Below are positions 42,380-51,475 of a stretch of DNA of 64,000 bases, in pieces. The notes below the pieces were generated by a model that did not search any database, had not been told where the DNA came from, and saw only the letters and a list, made by a program, of their open reading frames with translations. How positions within the stretch are numbered: the stretch's first letter is position 1; each line of letters starts with the position of its first letter. Location of the stretch: assembly GCA_032716605.1 (NCBI GenBank), contig CM064502.1, positions 38,192,895-38,256,894 on the forward strand, read 5' to 3'. The stretch is from Paralithodes platypus. Its lineage: Eukaryota; Arthropoda; Malacostraca; Decapoda; Lithodidae. A program made the position numbers and the translations under genes.

Positions 42380-42892
42380 GTATGTATGTGTGTATACCGG
42401 TATATACCAGGTTCAGATTATGCTGTTCAAATTTGATGTCCTCATTACAGAATGGACATATATTGTTTATTTGGAGTCAGTACAACGAAGAATGACTAAA
42501 ATTATCCATAATATTATATATCTTCCATATATAGAAAGGTTGAATAAATTAGTCTTGCACTCGTTACAGAGACCCATCTCATCCAAATGCCTATCTAATT
42601 TTATCTTAAAGCTCTCTATCATTCTTGATCCCACTATAGCACTTGGTAGCCTATTCCACCTATCTACAACTCTGTTACCAAATCACTATTGGCCTATATC
42701 TTTTCTGAAACGATATGTATCTATCTTGAAAACAATTGTTATAGTTCTTTCGCTATCACTGGGCTTTAGTACATTTTTCATGTCCCTTCTATTAATCCCA
42801 CTAACCCACTTGAACACCTCTATCAAATCCCCTCTAACTCTGCGTCTCTCTAATGAATGAACATAAGAACCTAAGAAAATGGGAGTCTGCAA
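42380..42892. mobile_element. Rearranged CR1/L2-like LINE fragment inside the P element
   Basis: 42410-42576 matches 60250-60402 in plus orientation (VQRRMTKIIHNII, LHSL). 42577-42855 matches 60402-60670 in minus orientation (RRRVRGDLIEVFKWVSGIN). The junction falls at the same LINE position, so the element is inverted at one point, as in twin-priming. A tail motif (TTCTTAGGTTCTTATG, minus strand) lies at 42856-42890, on the unexpected side. Confidence 0.75.
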
Positions 42893-42898
42893 ATTGTA

Positions 42899-44472
42899 TT
42901 GTCATTTGATGAGACAACTATAGCTCACGAATGGACTTATGATAAAGCAACTGACACACTTTATGCACCCAAAAACAGAGTACAATGTGCGATGATAAGA
43001 GGATTGACGAGCCCTTGGAAACAACTCGTATATTATGATTTTGACACAAGCATGACCATGGACATTCTGTTTGAAATTATTTCTAAGGTAGAAGCAGTTG
43101 GATTTTTGGTAGTTGCTATGGTCAGTCACTTAGGACCAACAAACCTGAGGCTATGGAAAACATTAGGTATCAATGTAGACAAACCATTCTTTACAAATCC
43201 AGCTGCTTCTAACAGGAATATATATGTTTTTGCAGATGCCCCCCATTTAATCAAACTAATTAGGAACAATTTCCTTGACTCAGGTTTTCAGTTAGATGAC
43301 GACAAAGAAAAGAATGTCAACAGTGAATGTGTCCGAGAACTGATAAATATGAGTAAACTGGACCTAAAAGCAACCTATCATTTGTGTTTCAATCATATAT
43401 ATGTGAGAGGGGTGAAGCGCATGAATGTTCGCCTTGCGGCGCAATTGCTGTCAGAAAAAACCGCAAAAGCATTAATGTATTTTGGAGAACCGGGATTACT
43501 GCTGAGCAAAGACTGGAAGAATACAAGTATTTATATTGCATTGGTTGATTCTTGGTTCGACTTATTTAATTCCCGAAATCCAACAGATAAAAAACTGTCA
43601 CGAGCGGCATATGGGCTGCAGTTACCCAATCAAAACAAATTACTGAATGAAATGCTTAACACCACAAAGTCAATGCGAGTCAAAGGATAGGGGTAGCTTG
43701 TATCAATTTCAAAAAGGAATTATTGTATTGTGCCAGTCTTTGCTCGGTTTATATGAGATGCTAAAAGAAAAATATAACATCTCCTATATAATGACATATC
43801 GGTTGAATCAAGATGTATTGGAACATTTTTTGTTTTTGTCTTAGGCAAATAGGAGCTTCAAACCACCAGCATCCATCACCTGTACAAGTTAAGTATCGAA
43901 TCAAATCATACCTGCTTGGGAAGAACATCGAGTTGGTAGGAAACAATTATAACACTGACAACAAACAAAATGATTCAAGCATATCCGAAGCTGTTTTTTC
44001 TCAAACAGAACCATCACAGTCTACTGCAACTGACACAACAGAAAACCTTGAACATGAACTCCTGTTGTCAGCAGTATTATTTTCTAGTTATGAAGGAAAT
44101 GCATGCGACTCCAGTGACTATGATACTGAAATTCCAGTTGGTATGTCAAGTACAAATTTATCCCAAGAAAATGAAAATGAAGGTTTGAGGTATATTGGTA
44201 GATATATTGCCAGCAAGTTTCCCCAGCATGAATTTCTAGGTCAGAAAGTGTCAGAGGATGACACAACCTGGATTGGGAAAATATGCAGAAAAGAAGGGAT
44301 GCTTATGACACCCAAAAAGGAATTCTTTGAACAGCTTAAATTAATGGAAAAAATCTGTGTGTGTTTTCATGAGAAAACAGAGTTCAAAGCTGGCAAACAC
44401 TCAGTAAAATTATTGTGTAAAGAAATTGTTGGTATGGTGACTTTACCATGGGAAGTAATTAGTTTTTTGTAA
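42899..44472 (+). pseudogene. P-element (THAP9-type) transposase, RNase H-like and GTP-binding-region part
   Basis: Three frames join to a P-type transposase. 42899-43690 has SFDETTIAHEW (first catalytic Asp), YYDFDTSMTMDILFEII, FADAPHLIKLIRNN (second Asp) and LLSKDWKNTS. A +1 shift near 43672 leads to YQFQKGIIVLCQSLLGLYEM and YRLNQDVLEHFL (catalytic Glu) in the next frame. A shift at a T run near 43825 leads to RQIGASNHQHPSPVQVKYRI, a Ser/Thr/Glu-rich variable stretch, RYIGRYIASKFPQHEF and a C-terminus ending at 44472. The Asp-Asp-Glu residues appear kept. It would cut and paste the element; this copy cannot be translated whole. Confidence 0.88.
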
Positions 44473-44817
44473 GATGCCGAATGTTTTTTAGAATACGGAT
44501 TTTAAACAGAAATATGAATGCTAATGATCCTAGAAAAACTAAATCTAAAATGTCTAAACTAATAAAATCAGTGTGAAATCCTTGTGTTTATGTAATCCTT
44601 ATCCCTCTTTGTGCAAGCTAATTATATTATAAGAATAAGAAAATAGAACAATAACCAAGCAAAATGAAGATACCGGGTATAAAAAAATACCGGTACTAAT
44701 ATTAATTAACATGTTTGACACCCCTGGTCTAGTGGCAGCACTTTGGCTGGCAGGCGAGCGTTTTTCTAGCTTTCTTTCTCTCGCCCCACCTTCTGACGTC
44801 AACAGGCTGCGCGTGCG

Positions 44818-44843
44818 CCAACCTGTTGTATCTCTTAACCTTG
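44818..44843. repeat. P-element right terminal inverted repeat
   Basis: Exact inverse of 41735-41760, ending CTTAACCTTG, followed by CATAGACC. The palindrome TGACGTCA lies at 44794-44801, 17 bp inside the repeat and 42 bp from the end. Confidence 0.92.
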
Positions 44844-44851
44844 CATAGACC

Positions 44852-45214
44852 TTGCTCTATACCTTGGCCGTGCTTAGGCTATAGGCTGGCCACAATAGAT
44901 TATTTATTTATTCAGTGGAAGTTTTGAAAACTTTAGTGAATAATTATAATTATATATTTGTACAATAATTCGTAGGGTTAGTGTAGTAAGCATTCGTAAT
45001 AACATTCCTAACTATAGTCAGGTTTGTGCCTACGAATGTATACGTGTGTCTTATGTATATATTGAACTAAACCTATGCGATTCTATGCATTTTCGCTTGA
45101 AAGACATATATTTATCAATAAATACTGCCTACAAAATAAATAAATTATAATTACAAAATAGTGATACGTGTTTTGCCCATTATGGGCAATTTTTTATTGA
45201 ATACAGTTTTATTT
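44852..45214. other. AT-rich flank without a gene
   Basis: No ORF, repeat or RNA recognised. It leads into the 42-bp array. Confidence 0.5.
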
Positions 45215-45550
45215 GAGTGACTAGCCTAGTTGACAGTGTAGTGTGGAAACTTATTTGAGTGACTAGCCTAGTTGACAGTGTAGTGTGGGAACTTATTTGA
45301 GTGACTAGCCTAGTTGACAGTGTAGTGTGGGAACTTATTTGAGTGACTAGCCTAGTTGACAGTGTAGTGTGGGAACTTATTTGAGTGACTAGCCTAGTTG
45401 ACAGTGTAGTGTGGAAACTTATTTGAGTGACTAGCCTAGTTGACAGTGTAGTGTGGAAACTTATTTGAGTGACTAGCCTAGTTGACAGTGTAGTGTGGGA
45501 ACTTATTTGAGTGACTAGCCTAGTTGACAGTGTAGTGTGGAAACTTATTT
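45215..45550. repeat. 42-bp tandem repeat, 8 copies
   Basis: The unit GAGTGACTAGCCTAGTTGAC, then AGTGTAGTGTGG(A/G)AACTTATTT, is repeated eight times with only an A/G variant. The near-identity of copies indicates recent expansion. Confidence 0.93.
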
Positions 45551-45802
45551 TATATAAAACGATGTCACGGTAAGTACTCTATGGAAAATATATAGGCTAT
45601 ATAGGCCCATACCCTCACCACCCATCGACCCATCGTGTGACAGTCCGACACGTGACACCGTCCTCCTGAGTCAAGACAGGCCTCGGACACATAAAGTACT
45701 AATCTCCTTCACCATGTCCCATTACTTGACCTCGGCTTTGGGACACTTGGCCTAAATCAACAGCATCTCATCTCTTGCCCCCTTCCCAGTTGTATTATAT
45801 GC

Positions 45803-46215
<413 letters not shown>

Positions 46216-46407
46216 TATTAGATAGTATATTGTAATAGGTCGCCTCCCTGACTTGTAGTATAAACTGGGTCGATTGAATAGTGGATCAGTATAGGAAAAT
46301 ATTCCTTAATTAATTACCCTGGCTACAAATCAAAGACACGCCTATCCAATATATTTATACCGATCGATACAGTATTTTATTTAGAAGATTGAGTACTCGG
46401 CCAGATT

Positions 46408-46802
46408 GTATCGGGGATAAAACTGTTTTGATACCTTTTTGCCTCTTACCTTGATTTTCCTTGTAATGTTTGTAGTCAAGGTAATCACTGTAAAAACATG
46501 TTGAAAGGTAAATTGCCGAGGTAATTGATTTGAAGCAAAGACACTGGTGGCTTTTCTATATAGTTTTATAATCAGAAATATAGACTATGCGGCTTGTAAA
46601 GAGTTATAAGGTCTGTGTAGATACTGTAATACCCAGCAGGGAAGTATCTACCTAATTAAAAGCAGTAAGCTGGCTAACAACTAGATTGAGCTATTATTCC
46701 TGTAATCTGTATTCCTTCCGGTAAAGAATAGATGAATTAAGAATAGCGAAAATAGATAAATGGCACACACACTAATATCGCACAGTATCGCACTTGTCAC
46801 TG
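46408..46802. repeat. Unclassified dispersed repeat R, left half (split by LINE)
   Basis: It matches 59098-59490 (GTATCGGGGAT, CTTTTTGCCTCTTACCTTGA, CCCAGCAGGGAAGTATCTAC). It continues at 49115 after the LINE. No ORF. It ends with GTCACTG, the LINE target duplication. Confidence 0.85.
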
Positions 46803-49114
46803 GTCCCCGCTTGGATCTTCTGATCACTGTCTGATACAGGCCACCTGTCTATCACCTACCACACCTTCCCACTCTGAACCTGTTTTGGTGACTAAATGGC
46901 ATTATGATAGGGCAGACTGGGAGGGTCTTCAAGGTTTCTTTATTGATATTCCCTGGACCTCTTTCTTTTCTAATGATGCACACTCCACCTTGAGCCACAT
47001 ACAATATTTTGTAAAAATTGGAATGGAAACTTTTATTCCTCATCAAAAGTACAGTAAAAGATCTAATTCACCTAAATGGTTTGACCATAATTGTGCTAGA
47101 GTAACTGAACAAAAAGCAATAGCCTACAATGCATACACAAGATCAAAAACACATGAAGCCTTTAATTACTTTAGAAACATCAGAAATCATGCCAAAACTG
47201 TATTAAACCTAACTAAATCAAACTTTCTCCACAAGCAGGCAAATAAACTTCTAAATAATCCAAATGATAACAAAATATTTTGGTCTACTCTTAACTCATT
47301 TAAATCCAACTTCACTACTGCTTCATCCATTCCACCATTAAAATCTCCGACTGGCAATCTTGTAAGTGACCCACGAGGTAAAGCTAACCTTCTTGCAGAT
47401 ATTTTCTCCACCAACTCAACCTTAGATGAAATAAATCAAGATGTCCCTGTACTTAATTTTAATTCGCCTGAAATTCCCTCACTTAAGATCCACACCAGAC
47501 ATGTCAAAACTATTTTGCAGAATCTCTCAGTAGATAAGGCTCCTGGTCCAGATGAAATTCCTCCAATAGTACTTAAGAATTGCTCCTTGGTGCTCGCTCC
47601 TGTATTGGCAAAATTTTCCGTCTGTGTACTCATACCTCATGTTTCCCAGTACCCTGGAAAGAAGCAAACATCCATCCAGTTCCTAAAAAAGGTGCCTCTT
47701 CAGATCCATCAAACTACAGACCAATAGCTATAACTTCCACTCTTGGTAAAGTCTTTGAAATTATATTAAATAATCACATAATTAAGCATCTTGAGAATAA
47801 TAAATTAATCAGTGATAGGCAATATGGTTTTAGACGATGTCGATCAACTGCAGACATGCTTTGCCTTCTTACGCATCAAATCAACCAAGCTACAGACCAA
47901 CGTGGTGAAACACATACAATAGCACTGGATATATCAAAGGCATTTGATAGAGTCTGGCATCAATCCTTATTGTCGAAGATGTCACACTACGGCCTTGCAT
48001 CATTAGTTCCACTAATTTCTTCTTATCTTCATAACAGAAAAATACGTGTAATGGTAGATGGTCTTTATTCTCAATTTCACTCAATAAATGCTGGTGTTCC
48101 CCAGGGATCAGTTTTGGCCCCAATTTTGTTCCTCATTCATATCAATGATCTCATATCTACCACTCATAATCCAATACATTCCTACGCAGATGACTCAACA
48201 CTCCACAGTTCCTTCACATTTACCAATTCTTTCACCCAACCCGATCTTACAAATTCAAAAATAAACACTGCAATTTCTCTGAACCAGGACCTTTCTAGAA
48301 TTAATGGATGGGGACAAAAGAATCTAGTTTCCTTTAATGCACAGAAAACCAAGTACATTCAATTTTCTAACCGACAGAATCTCACTGACTCCCTTATATT
48401 TTTTAATGATGTAAATATTCCCACTTCCCCTAGTATTGACATTCTCGGTGTAACATTAACTACTAACTTGAGCTGGACACATTATGTTAGAAGCATTGCT
48501 AAGAATGCCTCTAAAAAACTGGGACTCCTGTACAGAGTTCGAGAATTCTTCACTGACGAGCAGTTGGCCGTAATATATAAAAGTCATGTGCGTTCTCAGA
48601 TGGATTACTGTTCACCTCTGTGGGGTGGAAGTGGATTGGTTGCATTGAGGCAGTTGGACAAAATTCAAAATAAAGCTATTAGATTAATCAATAACCCTGC
48701 AATCACACAGGACCTTCCTACATTATCCATACGAAGAAACGTTGCATCCCTTGCATTATTCTACAGATATTTTCACAGTAATTGTTCCGAGGAACTTGCT
48801 TCAATTGTGCCGCCTCTCCACATCTTTCCCCGTAGAACTAGGGCAGCTGAGAGCGCCCATGAATTTACACTTTCTCCTCCACAATGCAGAACTTCTGCAT
48901 ATCAGAATTCATTTATCCCCAGAGCTACTACTCTTTGGAATTCACTTCCCTCGAATTGCTTTCCACAAACTTACAATCTACAAATGTTTAAATCCAGTTG
49001 TTACAAACATTTTATGAATGGAGGATGCCTTTAGGCACATGGACCTTTTTGTTTTATCTGTGTTTTTCCTTCCTCCGTTCATTGTCTCTTAAAAAAAGAA
49101 AAAAAAAAAAATAC
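46803..49114 (+). mobile_element. Jockey-like LINE, 5'-truncated, with target duplication
   Basis: The flanking 7-bp GTCACTG (46796-46802 and 49115-49121), a 3' A-rich tail (49091-49111) and truncation in the endonuclease domain are the marks of target-primed reverse transcription. The uninterrupted paralogous site is at about 59480-59500. It is the best-preserved LINE in the window. Confidence 0.93.
46804..49034 (+). pseudogene. LINE ORF2: endonuclease end, reverse transcriptase and C-terminal region
   Basis: It opens in the C-terminal endonuclease motif SPLGSSDHCLI. A linker (WFDHNCARVTEQKAIAYNAY) follows, then VDKAPGPDEIPPIVLKN. A single-base indel near 47612-47620 shifts to the frame of 47580-49034. 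That frame has HPVPKKG, NYRPIAITSTLGKVFE, QYGFRRCRSTADML, ALDISKAFDRVWHQ, VPQGSVLAPILFLIHINDL and HSYADDSTLHS (catalytic Y-A-D-D intact), then LGVTLTTNLSWTHYV, CSPLWGGSG, LFYRYFHSNCSEEL and TTLWNSLPSNCF. It ends with a stop at 49034. The C-terminal type places it among jockey-like arthropod LINEs. It would reverse-transcribe its own RNA at a nicked target. Confidence 0.9.
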
Positions 49115-49495
49115 GTCACTGCATAATTTACCTCAGCCGGTCAAGGGTTCGACCTTCCATAGGGCTGTTTGTTCTGCTACTGACCACAGGAGCGGGCCGG
49201 CTTTTATCAGTGGGGAGTGACACGTTACTTAGTTGCTAGCAATCATCTTGGTATTGCTGTAATTCTCTGAAGGGAGCGTAAGAACCCCTGCTTACTCTGC
49301 AAGAATTGTACCAAGGCCTTTTATAGGTGGGGTGATCTTCTATAGGGGAGATCATGCCCAATTAGAATGTACAGTTGTATACTTAAGTAAGTGAATAACT
49401 GTTATAAGGGTGTGAGTTATACAAGTGATTACATGAGTTACCCTAGAGTGTACAGTCGCTCAAAATGCGCTGTTACACCGCTCGGCCACGGAAAG
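49115..49495. repeat. Unclassified dispersed repeat R, right half
   Basis: It continues the match to 59485-59846 (CCTCAGCCGGTCAAGGGTTC, GGAGCGGGCCGGCTTTTATC, GTGTACAGTCGCTCAAAATG). The match ends at GCTGTT, where the retrovirus-like element begins. The GGGTTCGACCTTCC stretch is B-box-like, but no A-box is seen. Confidence 0.8.
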
Positions 49496-49602
49496 TGAGG
49501 CCCACCGAACATACATATCATCCCTATCATCCCTATGACTTACATATCACTATTCCCAGTGTATAGCAATGCCAAAGAAAGTATGAAAAGGTAAGGACCA
49601 AC

Positions 49603-49827
49603 TTACACAATCGCCTCGGCAGTTGCCAGCTTAGCCTTACGTCTACGAGTCAGGTGATTAACCCTGAAAGATAGGCGAAGGAAGAGGCCTACAAGGATTA
49701 GAATTAGTACTGAGAGAGCCAAAATAGGGGTTAGTACTGTAGGATAGATAACGCCCGGGCTGATGGACATGGGGAGAGATGAACTAAGTAGATTAGTAAA
49801 CTCAGAAGAATTCAATGCATTTAACAT
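49603..49827 (-). pseudogene. env transmembrane anchor and cytoplasmic tail (separated fragment)
   Basis: 74 codons with a predicted membrane span PTVLTPILALSVLILILVGL followed by a basic tail (LTRRRKAKLATAEA). The arrangement, a hydrophobic anchor then a positively charged cytoplasmic end, is that of a type I envelope protein. It lies directly downstream of the env ectodomain but in another frame, with a stop in between (near 49854). It is therefore a displaced part of the same gene and not an independent ORF. Confidence 0.75.
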
Positions 49828-49856
49828 CTTAATGCTACGTGCTCAGGTCTGAGGAT

Positions 49857-51175
49857 CAGTTGCCTGTGAAAGAAATGTTAATTGGGATGAACTCAGAAGA
49901 GAGGTTAGTAATCAGTGCAAGGTGCTGATGAGAAGGTAGTGTATGAATGAGTGAACTCCTTACTTCACAGTGATCAGGGGCCTGATGCATCCCTTGTGCA
50001 TGAAATACATTTCTAGAATCTTGACAAATGAGAGACACCTGGGTCTGGTTAGGGAAGTAAAAGAACTGAATATCTAGCAAGTGTTTATGAAACACGGGGA
50101 GCTCAGGAGCCGGGATGTAAGTACAGTCTTTCATAGCTCCAGTGTCAGTCACAGTGGCTTGAGTCAAGGTAAGTTCGCATGCAGTCTTGTCCGGGGACAT
50201 AAAGGAAAACACATACGCTGGACACACATATAGATGAAGATACGAGGACCTACATAAGTTAAGTGCGTCATTGTCAGTCACAGTCACAAGTTGAAGGTCG
50301 TCGGAGACGAGCATCATGTCTGCTGTATCAGTCACGGTTAGTAACCTTCCGTCTAAGAGAAACGGGAACGGAATAATTCTCCAAGCATTGAACATGTGTG
50401 AGGACTTGAACGGGATGTGGACTAAAATTGAGGAGTGCGTAAGAACTGCTTCCAATAGAGGATAGTAGAACTCACATTCACCTGCTTCAAATAGCGGCAT
50501 CAGGGAATACTGGTCTTTCGCTATCTCTATTACCGTACTGAGATGTTCTACAGGTACTAGGTCACTGGTGACTCGGCTTAGGGCAGCATCAACGAGATTT
50601 GCTAGAACCCTCTTCGTACCCATAAATAATTCGCTAACATCTTCCTCAGTAGCTTGCAGGATCTCGGACATGTATATGACTTTATCTGTGGAATGTCCAT
50701 CAGAAACTAGAGAATTAACTACTTGTGTCAAGTTATTCATTGTCGAAATTACCGAGTCAACTGTCGTGAATACATCTGTCATTGCTATTGAGTCGTACTT
50801 CAAGACTGTATTCATGGCTCTTGCTGCTGTCTCTAGCACACTAAGTCTCTTTCCCAGCTTTTCAACATCAGAAGCTTGGGCTGTTCCAAAGAGCTCATGG
50901 GAGATCAAGCCAACAAAATTGAAAAGTCCTCTCTTTGTACACCATGAGTGAGCGTGTTTGGCTACCTGGATAGGGTCTTCAGGCAGGACCAATTGGATCT
51001 TCCGTAATTTACGATTTATACGAGCTACACGTGAGTGTTGGAGTATAACTGTAAGTCGTAAGTCACGGGGCATTGTCTGATTAGTCAGTAGGAAGGTGAA
51101 AGTAGAGTGTAACTTGTCTAGGCGACGTTGGAGAGTCTCAACATCACGGGGGATCAAAGAGGACTCCGAAATCAT
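49857..51175 (-). pseudogene. env: F-type fusion envelope protein, ectodomain
   Basis: A 439-codon frame. Near residues 79-98 it has C-T-K-R-G-L-F-N-F-V-G followed by a L-F-G-T block, the basic cleavage site and fusion-peptide pattern of baculovirus F proteins and Gypsy errantivirus Env. A heptad-like helix follows (about 100-180). The C-terminal half is cysteine-bearing with N-glycosylation sequons (NNLT, NQT, NLS, NIS). Its place after pol fits env. The frame lacks its signal peptide (found in another frame at 51338) and its membrane anchor (49827), so no full protein is made. It mediates membrane fusion in related viruses; whether it ever did here is inference. Confidence 0.82.
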
Positions 51176-51338
51176 ACTGAACTGCTACTACATCTTCCGC
51201 AATTAGCACTCTCCCTACTTGGGCAACATGGGCGCCGGGCTTCAGCAACGAAGGTGATGCTGCATCAGCCACTATTAGTGTTCCATGTAGTAGAAGGGTT
51301 TTCACTAACCAGTTCATCTTTCTCTGAAGAAAGGACAA
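51144..51338 (-). pseudogene. env signal peptide and N-terminus (separate frame)
   Basis: The ORF starts MSFLQRKMNWLVKTLLLHG with a basic then hydrophobic stretch ending near VADAAS, a plausible secretory signal. It overlaps the ectodomain frame and must have been joined to it before a one-base change near 51150-51175. The spacer to pol is about 140 bp. Confidence 0.65.
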
Positions 51339-51475
51339 TATTCTATTAGCAATGTGTACTAATTGAATACTTCACTCGCCCAGTAGGATGTACTTGGGTG
51401 AGCGGCCTGCTCTGTTAGATGTGAGACGTTAACAGAACGGTGAGTTGGTTTGGTTAATTTCTAATGTAGTCTTCT

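Larger units (their letters stand above)
41735..44843 (+). mobile_element. P element with complete termini (3,109 bp)
   Basis: The 26-bp inverted repeats at 41735-41760 and 44818-44843 are exact (CAAGGTTAAGAG...CAACAGGTTGG). The 8-bp direct duplication CATAGACC lies outside them at 41727-41734 and 44844-44851. Eight-bp duplications and a size near 3 kb are characteristic of the P superfamily, and the interior encodes a P/THAP9-type transposase. The copy carries two +1 frameshifts, an (AT)n block in the THAP region and a LINE fragment, so it is inactive, but its ends look usable in trans. Confidence 0.92.

Noticed and set aside
45215..45550. CRISPR-like array
   Set aside because: The 42-bp units are contiguous with no spacers, and the DNA is eukaryotic. 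The same holds for the 69-bp array.
50568..50951. 127-codon plus-strand ORF within env
   Set aside because: Shadow of the minus-strand env frame.
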